NCBI GenBank assembly: GCA_028023455.1
Contig: JAQFVV010000183.1
Location: 1,178,001-1,242,000, forward strand
Length of the DNA: 64,000 nt
Direction: 5' to 3'
Source of the DNA: Epiperipatus broadwayi
Taxonomy: Eukaryota; Onychophora; Udeonychophora; Euonychophora; Peripatidae
The position numbers were made by a program, and so were the translations under genes. How positions within the stretch are numbered: the stretch's first letter is position 1; each line of letters begins with the position of its first letter. Positions 1 to 10,500 of the stretch are shown piece by piece. The notes under the pieces were generated by a model. It saw only the letters and a list, made by a program, of their open reading frames with translations, did no database searches and was not told the origin of the DNA.

Positions 1-361
1 TTTTTTAACTTGAGAAATATACTTTATCATTTTTTTTCCAATTTCATTGTACATCACATTTGAAAAGGATAATAGAGCAAAAAACAAAGCATAAAATATA
101 TGAGCTTTTAACTCAATATAATATTTTTTTCTGAAGCAGTAAAGAAAGAGAGATAGATCTTTTGCTTACTTGCAAAGTTAAAGCTTAAAATACTGTATAT
201 ATATATTTTCTTTATATATTAGCCAATTTTTTTCTTTGCCTCACATGTCAGTACATTAGACCTCAAGCATGTAATATATGGCTGGCAGTAATTTTTGTTT
301 GTTCTTCTTTGCATTTAGATAAAATAGTATATGTATAAAATATAGCACTAAAATCTGGAAA

Positions 362-922
362 TGTCTGGAGTCAAAGTTTTTTGACTTCCTCATAAAATTT
401 AATCTATATGCCCTCCCCATGTGCCATTTTCTTGTTACATGCAGGGGATTCTCTTACTTGGATCCAGTCTGCTCACTATGCCACAGGGAGGATGACACCA
501 TTAACAATATATTCACTTCAGTCCTTCACGGATGTAGAACTATAATTCAATCAGCATATGCTGTAAAACTATCTCTAATCAACTCTCTTAAGGCTGTAAT
601 TTTTGATGGGAACTTTTCAGTAGTAAGAAGTTCCATTGTCTTGTCTTATAATTATTGGATTACCTGGTGTGAAATGATTTGCAATCAACCTGATGCTGAT
701 TCTTGGCAAATCTTTTTGTATAAGCTCGAATTAATAAGGGACAGAGACGAGCGAACTATGCAGCAGCTTGCTTTCAGGTCGACATGGGACCTAATAGATA
801 TTTATAATTTATCTGAAACTAACTTTAGCAATCATTCATCCGTCAGTATAACCATTTTAAGAGTGAAAAAATTCGTTTTGTTTATAGTAAACCTTATTTA
901 TTGCTTAGTATATCTGAATTAA
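362..922 (+). pseudogene. LINE ORF2 3' end fragment with zf-RVT-like region
   Basis: A decayed 3' end of a non-LTR retrotransposon reverse-transcriptase ORF. The reading frame is open from ATG 419 to 922, but similarity to the second copy at 51767-52393 (minus strand) begins upstream near 362. Both copies share the order ESKF..., LxALPxxHFLV, RGF, then a CxLC pair followed by acidic residues, as in the zinc-binding region after the RT domain (zf-RVT). In this copy the downstream His-Cys half of the knuckle is degraded. A shared RDRD/DRD segment and a W-rich end follow. The RT and endonuclease domains are absent, consistent with 5' truncation. Family knowledge supports a LINE; the exact clade is not determined. 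Confidence 0.6.
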
Positions 923-1245
923 ATTAAAATATGTAATAAAGTTCTTGATTAAAAAAAATCCAGAAACTTTGTTATGCACCTGATAGAGCAATTGTCTGGC
1001 TTTTTATTATATCTGGAGCACATATGTAGCACAAATTTTGGCAGTCGTCAGTTGTGTTTATCTTCTATAATTTGATGGACTCCAGTCAGGCAAGAAGTCT
1101 AGTATGTGCATTTGGGTTATGCAATCACAAAAAAGCCAATCTTTTCAATCTAAATAATTTAATAATAATCAGTTTATTTAAACCCATTATTTTGAAATAT
1201 GATTTTTTTCTACAGTACAGAAAATTTTTCATACCTGCACATATA
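923..1245. other. No recognisable feature
   Basis: AT-rich sequence with an A-run just after the LINE fragment (about 950-957), which may be its poly-A tail. The small open frame 1054-1254 resembles nothing known to me. Confidence 0.4.
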
Positions 1246-1400
1246 GGGGTTTGAATTCATACTTTCACACGACCCTCAATCATCCTTGCTATTTTATACT
1301 GCTAATATACTTGATCACACACATGTCGTAAAGATAAATAATCACCAATGAAAGTATTCCGTGCTAAACCAGCACTCATCAGTTGGTCCAGATTACGCAG
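1246..1400 (-). mobile_element. tRNA-derived SINE-like repeat, family B
   Basis: One of about seven window copies sharing the core ccaactgatgagtgctggt (in the sense orientation). Read on the minus strand it ends near 1246 with a degenerate pol III B box (ATTCAAACCCC). Other copies are at 8187-8290, 22020-22275, 45120-45375, 58190-58900 and, inside a larger unit, around 60.9 and 61.3 kb. The SINE interpretation rests on B-box-like sequences in the copies at 1.25, 22, 45 and 58 kb. Confidence 0.55.
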
Positions 1401-1895
1401 CGGAATTCGAAAACAGGACGATTAAGAAAAAACAGATAATTTAATTAATCACCCTGTTTTTCAATATACTTTCATTAAACCAATTAGTTTTTTTTTTATT
1501 CTACATCTAAAAACAGTTTATAGAATTTAGTATACATAAACAAAAACATTCTGTTTTCCAAAATTATTTTCATTCTTAGTTCCATTGAAATATTTCACGT
1601 TTTTGTCAAAATCAAAAAGTCAAAATTATTTGCACGAAATAAGAAATGTTTTTATGTTTGATTTAAAATAATTTATAGCACTTTAAAATATTAAAATTAT
1701 TGTTCAATCATTATTTTGTTATTCCGTGCTGCACATTTTGAACAAATATATATATGGTTAATTTTGTCTGTGTCCATTCATACTTTTCCTTTTAAACTTT
1801 ATATACATGTGTGCGCATGCGCCCAATTTTGTCTCAATATAATAATAAAACAATAAAATATTAACTATAACAATAAATCTTACACTAACAGTTTT

Positions 1896-2449
1896 TATAT
1901 AATTGTTAATTAGAGAAGATATTAATTAGTATTAAAGTTTATCGGCTTAACGTTTTCGAGGATCCATGCCTCATATTCATAGCCTTCATAAAATGTATTA
2001 TAAAATATGCAAATACAAATATTCAAATAAGCTAGTTTTACGTAGCCCATTTCTTCGAGATCTCGAAGCAAATATCCTTTCTATTAATGGCATGGATGTT
2101 TCCATTGATGTAAAATGCCTCCTTTATTTTTCTTTTGTGATCATTTGATTCTGAGCACAATATTATGGGATTGGCGGGTGTGAAGTTGTGTCCAGATCAA
2201 ATGATCACAAAAGACAAATAAAGGAGGCATTTTACATCAATGGAAACATCCATGCCATTAATAGAAAGGATACTTGCTTCGAGATCTCGAAGAAATAAAA
2301 ATATTAGCTTATTTGAATATTTGTATTTGCATATTTTATTATACATTTTATGAAGGCTATGACTATGAGGCATGGATCCTCGAAAACGTTAAGCCGATAA
2401 ACTTTAATACTAATTAATATCTTCTCTAATTAACAATTATATATTTTAC
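1896..2449. repeat. Foldback element, about 255-bp arms
   Basis: Two inverted arms, about 1896-2150 and 2195-2449, separated by about 44 nt. The arms are nearly complementary throughout, including matching blocks such as ctctaattaacaattatat, cgaggatccatgcctcat and aaaggaggcattttacatc. No coding potential is recognised. The open frame 1966-2148 lies inside the left arm and is incidental. Probably a foldback transposon or long-TIR MITE, because unrelated foldbacks recur through the window. No clear flanking duplication was found. Confidence 0.8.
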
Positions 2450-2876
2450 ATATAGTGAGAAGTAAAGCTATATTTACTAACAGTTTTTATGATTGTTATT
2501 TGTAAGATTTATAATTTATTTATAAAATTCATTAACAATGTTAAGACTTTATTGTTTTTAGGTTATTATATATATCGTTTCTTTATAAACACACACATAT
2601 CGATATATAAATGAATTAAACTAATCATAGTGCATGGATGTATAAGACATCCATACACATATAAGATATACAAATTTATATGGACGTTTGAGCATTATAA
2701 TTAATATATTTCATTTGTATATGGATGTGTGCATATATATAGGTAAAACTACAAAGAAAATATATATTTTTATACAGATCTATATTAATAATAAATAATA
2801 TTGTATACTATAATAATAATATAACATTCTGATTCTTCATCAAGCGCAAAGAAAATAATGATATAACTTTTTTAAA

Positions 2877-3615
2877 AACTTTTCTCGAAATAATATAATT
2901 CAAAATAAATGCATACAAAATGCATATAAAGAAAAGCTTGGTTTAATACTTTAACAGCATAGTATGCCAAGCATGTCAGTTGCTGATAATCATATTTATA
3001 GCAATAGTTGTCCAAGAGGCTTGCGTCGTTTATAAAAGAATAAACAGGAGTAGGGATTTGCATAAAATTTGAATATAGGATATAAATATAAATGAGTCAA
3101 TTCTTTGATAGGTGGATGAAGGATTCTTTTTTGGTGATTGCAGTTATGTTATTGGTAATATGTCAGGCTCTTTAACTTTATGTTTAGCATCATTTATTTT
3201 GGAGCCAGATGATGCTAGCATATGTAGATTCAACGCTGTGACTAAGCCTCATACCCGAGGAAAATAGATTTAACTTCCATATTAGTCTGAGTTCGAATGT
3301 ATTAGTATCTGTGCTGTGTGATTCTTGTAGATAGATTGACACACATTTCCCCATAACAAACTGTATCGAAGTTTGTGTTATTGTGAATGATTTTCATGCA
3401 CAACTTGGGAATTATGTTCTGGGAGCAGCTTGTCTATCATATTGTTAATAAGGTGATTCAGGACAGGAGGAATGCGAAGGCCAACTCTATGTTTCAGTGC
3501 AGATTTTGTTTACATAGTAGTCAGCTCCATGTAAGTATGAAATTGATATCCTGAATTTTTCATTAGTTTGAATAAGTCTGTTTCCAATTTTAGCCTAAAA
3601 CCTTTTAACAATTTA
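2877..3615 (-). pseudogene. Decayed Penelope-like element remnant, left arm of inverted pair
   Basis: The reverse complement of this stretch aligns with 3637-4355 over its whole length, by eye roughly 75 percent identical with indels. On the minus strand, fragments in different frames recall the C-terminal GIY-YIG region of Penelope-like elements: an IYLQES-like segment, a Glu/Arg/Lys-rich stretch, a KKES block and a tail ending FMQIPTPVYSFIN. The frame 2872-3063 is the longest piece left. Many stops and frameshifts mark it as ancient. The function is inferred from its better partner copy; a different retroelement is possible. Confidence 0.4.
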
Positions 3616-3636
3616 ATACAAAGTTTCTGCTCTTCT

Positions 3637-4355
3637 TTAAATCGTTAAAAAGTTTTACACTAAAATTAGGAACAGACTTATTCAAGCCAATGCAAAACCC
3701 TGTATACCATTTCCATATACATCCAGATCTACCCATTATATAAACAAAATCTGCCCTGAAACATACAGAGTTGGCTTTCTCACTCCTTCCGACCTGAACC
3801 ACCTTATTAATAATAAGACAGACAAGCTATCTCCAGAACAGAATTCCCAAATTGTGTACAAAATCATGTGCAACAACATAAACTGTCACATAGTATATTG
3901 CTGATCTATCTACAAGAATCACTCAGCACAAATACCAATACAATCAAGCTAAGACTAATGTCGAGATTTAAATCAATTTTTTGTGAGCACAAGTCTACAC
4001 ATGGTCATATCTTTGAGCCTACATCTACTAGCATCATATACTCTGAAAGAAATAATGTTAAACATAAAGTTAAAGATGTCTGACATATTGCCAACAACAT
4101 ATGAACAATCAACAAAAAAGAATCCTGCATTCTCCTATCAACATAGTGACTGATTTTAATTAACCTTTTTACATCTTACATTCAAATTTTATGCAAATCT
4201 CTACTTCTACTTATTCTTTAATAAATGTAACAAGCTTCTTGAACAATTATTCTTATGAATATGACTACCAGTTAGTCAAAGAATGCTTAACATACCATGA
4301 TGTTAAAATATTAAACCAAGCTTTTCTTTACATACCTTTTGTATGTAGTTATTTT
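3637..4355 (+). pseudogene. Decayed Penelope-like element remnant, right arm of inverted pair
   Basis: The plus-strand partner of 2877-3615. Conceptual reading gives, in frame-shifted pieces: VYKIMC...C followed by a degraded VYxG position near 3855-3895 (GIY-YIG start with a Cys pair); then EHKSTHGHIFEP near 3990-4025, matching the H...GHxF block; then SERNN and a Lys-rich helix (KHKVKD), and INKKES. This order is what the GIY-YIG endonuclease of EN-containing Penelope-like elements shows, and the intact element at 15142-17124 has the same sequence of blocks. No RT domain is visible, so both arms are 5'-truncated. Stops and frameshifts are numerous. Confidence 0.45.
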
Positions 4356-4486
4356 AAATAATAATAATAAATACTGTACATTATTTTAAAAGGCACATTT
4401 GTGGGAGAACAGTTACGAAGAGTAATGAAATGGCTGTCATTGTACATTGTTTGGAAATCATAATCTTTGTTTTTTCAGACTAGTGC

Positions 4487-4750
4487 ATGTATTGGTCAAT
4501 CCTTTGGCTCATCAAAACCATCATTTTCCCCACATTCCAGCACTATGCATCAATATTTTGTTCAGATTTTTGCATGTATTGGTCGATCCAAAGGATCAGC
4601 AAAACCATCGGACACCACACACACACACACACATTCCAGCATTATATAGTGAACGCTTGGTTTCCATCAGAGTAGAGAATGTATTGGCCGATCCTTCAAA
4701 TTGGAAAAACCATTGGAGACCCTGGCACATTCCAGTGCTATGTGCTGAAC
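4487..4750. repeat. Degenerate minisatellite, about three units
   Basis: Three imperfect direct repeats with a period of roughly 85-110 bp. Each begins with atgtattggtc/ggccgatcc, followed by aaaaccat and cattccag(c/t)act/attat. The second unit contains a short (CA)n run (about 4616-4632). Three overlapping open frames here come from the repeat and are not supported as a gene. Confidence 0.6.
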
Positions 4751-4764
4751 ACACTGAAATGTAA

Positions 4765-5322
4765 TTAAAAAATGTAATTTAGAAAATAATGTTGGTTAAT
4801 AACTTTTTTAAAAATAGTTTTAAAAATTTTCGGAGAACAAAAAGCAAAAAATTATCATCCCGGTAACATTACATTTCATTATTTTTGCAAGAAACAATGA
4901 CATCAGGTGGCCACATTGGGCATAAATCACAAGAACCAAAATTTCACAATAACCAATGTTCAAGTTACTCAGTTATTAAATTAGCAATACCATCTAATAT
5001 TAAATTATGAACAAATAAAAAATGTAATCCACTTTTCATTTGCTATCCAAGTTCTTATATAGACCATCGATTAGATAAGTATCATAAAATTGCAACATGT
5101 CAGTTTATTTATATTTCATTCTAATATTTATTATTGCTTAATCTATAAAATAACTTAGTATATAAAATGTGAATTCATTTTTTTCCATTTATTTATAAAT
5201 GTATTTTAACACTAGGTGGCAGTGCAAGTTTATTGACTGGATAATTTAAATTTACGCTATGTAATTTATTTATATATATATTCAATCTGATTAAACAATA
5301 AATATAAATTAGCATTAGAAGT
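4765..5322. other. No recognisable feature
   Basis: AT-rich sequence without a recognised repeat, RNA or coding motif. Confidence 0.4.
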
Positions 5323-5385
5323 ATTAACCACTACTGTATAGAGAATTTTGCCCCTGTTAGTGATCATGTGATGTTTAATAGATTG
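5323..5385 (+). repeat. Fragment of foldback family C
   Basis: Matches the terminal part of family C: cactactgta, gagaattttgcc, ctgtta, then gtgatcatgtgatgttta. The same order is found at 23515-23590 and, inverted, at 63096-63215. A short (TG)n run follows at about 5420-5434. Confidence 0.6.
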
Positions 5386-6014
5386 AATTGAATTATGAAT
5401 AGTTTTGTTTACACAAAAATGTGTGTGTGTGTGTTGTATTGTACTCATACTCAAATAAAAAAAACCTATGTGTATGGATGAAATCATAATCGCGTATTAA
5501 ATTTGGCTAGTATTTTTAAAGTTAATTTATTTATTTTGTGAGTTATATTTTTAAATTATGTTCTTGAAAAGCAGCTTTTACGATTTCAATGTCTCTTGCA
5601 AAAGTCATAATGGTAAAGCAGTTAAAGAATACTTAATCATCATCAATCTTAGTTTGCTATCACATAAATAATGTAAATAAAATGTTTAATTAAACATACA
5701 AGTTCAAAAATAAGTGACTGTAATGATAAATTGTGCAGAACAAATCTAATACGAAGTGTGTTTTATCAAGTTTTATTACTAGTATTTTACTTTTATCGTT
5801 CGCTTTAACTTTTATATTATTGTTTTGGTAGTTGTATTAAGTCAATCAATAATGTTGTTTTATTTCCCTTCCAGTAAATATATATATATATGGTTGTGCA
5901 ATCTAGTACAGTGGGCACGCTGAAATATTTTTCAGCAGCATTTGATTTCGTTGATCAAGAATGTAGATTACATATAACAGTTAAAATACTGTTGTGTTTA
6001 TTGTATACTACATG
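5386..6014. other. No recognisable feature
   Basis: AT-rich spacer with a short (TA)n at about 5878-5890. The open frame 5266-5487 has no recognisable motif. Confidence 0.4.
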
Positions 6015-6520
<506 letters not shown>

Positions 6521-6686
6521 TAAGTTATCAAACATTTAAGTATCTTCTCCATTTTATATAAGAATAGTACTGAACAACTTTCTTCAACTGAAAACCATTA
6601 CTAAGTTTACATTTAAATCATTTTTAGTTGAAAAAGCAAAGATATATATATATTAATTTTTCAATAAATTGAATATAAATAGTCAA

Positions 6687-7282
6687 AATAAGTGCTTGGC
6701 TTTGGGTTGGCATTTTTAGATCTAGTGTCTGAACCTAGCATGACACCTCTGGTCAGAGGTTTGGGAAGGGGTTACTGACAGAGATATTTTAAGTGCTGGC
6801 TCTTGCTAAGCATTTATCATAAAGCTTGTAGAGGAATTGGCAATCCTCATTGTTTATAACTTACAAGCTTAAGAGATAGGGTCATGTGATCAATGACTCT
6901 TATTTTGACTATTTATAGTCTCTGCCACAAGTCTTCTGCAATTTTATATTGCTATGACTACTACTATATGGTATGGCTGAAGATCTATCAGTCCCATATA
7001 GCTATTTGAGTTGGATAACTGGGTTTGAAGACATGTATAAGTCTGAAAATTTCAGATTTTCCACTCAATAGATAACTTTTAAATAAGTGCTTGGCTTTGG
7101 GTTGGCATTTTTAGATCTAGTGTCTGAACCTAGCCTGACACCTCTCTGAGGAGTGCCAAAGCATGAAATCATGGTCAGAGGTTTGGGAAGGGGTTCCTGA
7201 AAGAGATATTATTAGTGTTGGCTCTGGCTAAGCATTTATCATAAAGGTTGTAGAGGTATTGGCAATCCTCATTGTTTAATAA
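6687..7282. repeat. Tandem duplication of repeat family F, unit about 393 bp
   Basis: The start aaataagtgcttggctttgg appears at about 6687 and again at about 7080, with the following 200 bp nearly repeated (ggttggcatttttagatct, ggtttgggaaggggtt, agcatttatcataaag). The second unit is incomplete at its right end. A diverged copy of the same family, also tandem, is at 31618-32150. Confidence 0.7.
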
Positions 7283-7794
7283 ATTGAATAGAAGATTTGT
7301 GATATCAATTCATTTTCCATTTCATAATTGGTATCTTATCCCATTTTTTTGTCTTTAGTATGTAACTGATAAGCTAAATTTACACATAAAATTCATATAT
7401 TACGGTAATCTTAGTTATAGATTTTCCAATCTATAACTATTACGGGAAATATTTTTTAGAAATTATAAAATGTTGTCTTTAGTTATATTTTCTGTACAAT
7501 ATTATGAAAGTGCACTATAATATTAAACTTAAATTTACAAGTAATAATACTAAAAATGTAATTACTATTTTATCTTTTTATTCTATATACATCAAATTTT
7601 TCATTATACTCTACGCTGGTAACGATAAATAAAATGGAAAATCATTTAAAATTCGAAGAGTAGTAAAAAACAAATTTGCACTAAAATTTTCTCACGACCA
7701 CGGTCTCATCTAATTAATAAATAAAATTTTAGTATAAATTTATTTTTAGCTAATATTCTAATGTTATCTAAATTTTTATTATATATATATATTG
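7283..7794. other. No recognisable feature
   Basis: AT-rich spacer ending in a (TA)n stretch near 7781-7793. Confidence 0.4.
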
Positions 7795-8000
7795 TACGAA
7801 AATTTTCACGGGTTGCATATATAAAAGCCATATTTTGCGGTTCATCCGTGTTAATTTTTTTTTAAATATTGATATATTTCGACTTGATCACACAAGTCAT
7901 CCATTGGGTGATAGAAGGTAATAATATTGTCGAAACGTCGGTATATCAATATTTAAAAATTTTTTAACACTGATGAACCCGCAAAATATGTTTTATATAT
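7795..8000. mobile_element. Foldback MITE-like element, family H, shortened copy
   Basis: Inverted termini (ttttgcggttcatccgtgtt at about 7834; aacactgatgaacccgcaaa at about 7967) flank an inner inverted portion containing cacaagtcatccattgggtg. A fuller copy with both inner arms is at 51022-51264, where cgacttgatcacacaagtca is matched by its inverted partner. The outer flank cacgggttg...tatataaaag is shared by both copies. No coding sequence, so non-autonomous. Confidence 0.65.
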
Positions 8001-8032
8001 ATATAACTAAGTAAGATTACGCTACATAAATG

Positions 8033-8156
8033 GAACTTTTTTTTTCTTTTTTTTTTTTTAAGTGTTATAGCATCGGCCGGGACGCGAACCCGCAACCCGG
8101 GCAACTGCCTGCTAGTGCAAGGCAGTCGCGCTGACCTCTCGACTACCAATGCAAGA
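8033..8156 (-). mobile_element. tRNA-derived SINE, family D
   Basis: On the minus strand it reads from a tRNA-like head (A-box-like TAGTCGAGAGG; B box GGTTCGCGTCC) to a long A-tail, seen here as a T-run at about 8037-8060. An 11-bp duplication, ctacataaatg, flanks it at 8022-8032 and 8157-8167, showing insertion by target-primed retrotransposition. Close relatives are at 49772-49904 (minus), 14791-14885 and 59190-59304 (plus), and 48550-48632 (minus). The overlapping minus-strand open frame 7964-8224 is incidental. Confidence 0.85.
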
Positions 8157-8186
8157 CTACATAAATGATCATAAATGATCTTCATG

Positions 8187-8290
8187 TAATAAAGATATAT
8201 ATGAGAAATGATGACCTGGCCCAACTGATGAGTGCTTGTACAGCACGAAATACATCTTTGGGCGTTATTTGTCTTTTATTGTATCTTTAT
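8187..8290 (+). mobile_element. Family B core fragment
   Basis: Carries caactgatgagtgcttgta, then cagcacgaaatacatctt and gttatttgtcttttattgta. Its ends, aataaagatata and gtatctttattt, are short inverted repeats of each other. The same bounded core recurs twice in the 60.3-61.4 kb region. Confidence 0.6.
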
Positions 8291-9730
8291 TTATATGAAA
8301 TTATTTATGAAATAAAAAAAAATGAAGAAATATGAAAATTGTCTATCTATAAATAAGATTCTCCCATAAAAAGGTATGAGTTTAGAAGAAAGATTTTACA
8401 GATTTAAATGACAAAAATTTAGACAGAATTTGATATGTATTTTAAAATAATTTTCCAGCTATGATGTGATAAAGTTAAGCACCAATTAAAAATAAGCAAT
8501 TGAAATTAATTAATAAATACCCGAAATACTAAGTCAAAAGTAAATCTACTTTTAAGTTATTACCTAAGCTTTTACTATGAATGTAAATCAAACAATATCT
8601 TTATGCATGTAAATATTGGAAATAAATCTTTTTTTTTTTTAAATTTTCTCATGATTAAATTTTGATCTCCTGTATGAAAAACTATAAGTTTTAAATAGAA
8701 AATTTTTCACAGGTTTTATTTTTTGTATTTTTTTAAATACATAATTAATCTAAGTATTAATTAAAAGCAGCCATTGCAAACTGAAATTGTCATCCAGTAA
8801 ATACATATGTCTGAAATACTTTAAATCAAGAGTGGATACATTTTAAACTCATTCTTCAATCTTAAATAATGGTTTTGTTTTTATATACTTGTGTATATTT
8901 GTTAACAATAATCATAATTTTATACCACATTTAAATTTTAAGTATAAAATATATTTGTATCTGGTTGCAGTTGTAAGGTGTTAAACAAATATATACATCT
9001 TTAGTATATTAGATGAGGCTAGATTAATTTGTTAGATAATATTAATGTTAGTAAAGTAAAAATTTGCATTAGAGAGAACAAAAATACACTTCTTATTCAT
9101 TTTAAGAGGACTTGCTAGTATATTAAACATGGCTGTAAAATATAATTCACCAAAATTACTAAAAGTAATATTTGAAAATTATGATATAACTTTCTACTGA
9201 TCTTGGTTTGCATAAATGATCTTTTGCCTGTGCAGAAGTAAATATGACACTTATTGTGAACTCATCCTAACTCATTGGAAGTTGAACCTCAAATAATAGA
9301 CTGATCCATATTACAATGTTATCAAGTTTTAGAATTGAAATGATGAGAGAGCTGGTTATTAAATAACAATAAAAGAAAATAAATAACCAATAGCGTAAAA
9401 AGGCCAATTACAAAGCTGTGTTGGTGAATCCAATTGCTTTCAGTTAGAATAGGGATCTCACTAAATATTGAAGTCTCTTTGAAAAGGTAAATCAGACACA
9501 TGTCTGATATTAGACAACAGTAATCACATTGTATATTATATAATCCTAGAGCAAAAAACTTTTCACCTCACATAATGCAAGCCAGGTATCATCAGGAAAT
9601 ATAGGGTTGAATAGAGGATTCTCAATAAACTTCCCCAAATATTCTTTTAGCATGAACAATTATGAATTTCACAATTTGCCACCTCTAATGAAAGTGAATT
9701 TCTGTATAATAAATATACAAATTTTGCTAT
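8291..9730. other. No recognisable feature
   Basis: About 1.4 kb of AT-rich sequence in which I see no repeat shared with the rest of the window, no RNA gene and no credible coding sequence. Confidence 0.4.
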
Positions 9731-9734
9731 TCAT

Positions 9735-10085
9735 CATCATCATCATCAACCATTATCAATCCACTGCAGGATGAAGATTTCTCCAAGTTCAATCCATCTT
9801 CTATCTTTAGCTTCTCTTCTCCACATCACCCCTGCACACTTTCTTATTTCATCCATCCATCTCACATATGATCTCTTTCTGGGTCTTTTACAATCTCTTG
9901 GAATCCAGTTTGAGATCTCAATTGTGCATCTATTAGCAATATGTCCAGCCCAACTCCACTTCAGTCTTTTAATTTTTCAATGAGGTCAGTATGTTTGTTC
10001 TCTTCCCCATATATTGTGTTCTCGATCTCTTCTTGTTACTCCCAACATGCATCTCTCCATACTTCTTTGGGTAATCTGAAATCTC
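9735..10085 (-). pseudogene. LINE ORF2 C-terminal fragment with (TGA)n tail
   Basis: The minus strand reads, with frameshifts, an RRDRxRN block, then LKWSWAGHIANR, WIPRDCKRPRKRSYVRW, a (D/E)-rich helix and AKDRRWIELGE. This is the familiar C-terminal tail of many animal endonuclease-reverse transcriptase LINEs. The minus-strand 3' end is a run of TGA/ATG triplets at about 9733-9750, a simple-repeat tail of the kind seen in RTE-like elements. Endonuclease and RT domains are missing, so the copy is 5'-truncated. The plus-strand open frame 9771-9983 is its shadow. Confidence 0.7.
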
Positions 10086-10317
10086 TGTATTGCAAATCTT
10101 AACATTTAGTTAATGAGTTTTGTGATATTATTAAATGATCAGAAGTATATGCTGGAAAATATTAGATATAAACATAACAATTAAAAATGACAAAAGCAAC
10201 ACAACTATAAAGTAAATTTTCTTTGAACATTTAAAAACAGTTTGTTGGGATTTGCAATTTTTTTATTAAATTTTGTTTGAATGTTTCACACAATAGAAGA
10301 TGTGCATTTTTATAAAA

Positions 10318-10500
10318 ATACTAGCTGTCCCCATGGTTTCACCTATGTTAGTAAAAAATTACCAAATTTTTAAAACCAATTAAGTACCATAAAACAAAAA
10401 TCCATGGCCTATGTAATACTTCAAAAAATAAAATTGTGCAACATTTATTAAGATTGGTCAATATTTCTTGATTTATTAAGCATCAAACAAAAAAAATTCA
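10318..10500 (+). repeat. Dispersed repeat, first of two copies
   Basis: Starts ctagctgtccccatggtttc, a phrase resembling common invertebrate dispersed repeats. It continues with caattaagtaccataaa, aaaatccatggcctatgtaa and ttaagattggtcaatattt. The second half is repeated at 33770-33930. Class not determined. Confidence 0.55.

Noticed and set aside
1966-2148. Open frame of 60 codons
   Set aside because: It lies wholly within one arm of a foldback; the other arm is not open in the matching frame and no motif is visible.
7964-8224. 86-codon minus-strand open frame
   Set aside because: It crosses a SINE, its A-tail and two other repeats, so it cannot be one gene.
9771-9983. Plus-strand 70-codon frame
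   Set aside because: It is the shadow of the LINE C-terminal tail on the minus strand, which has the recognisable motifs.
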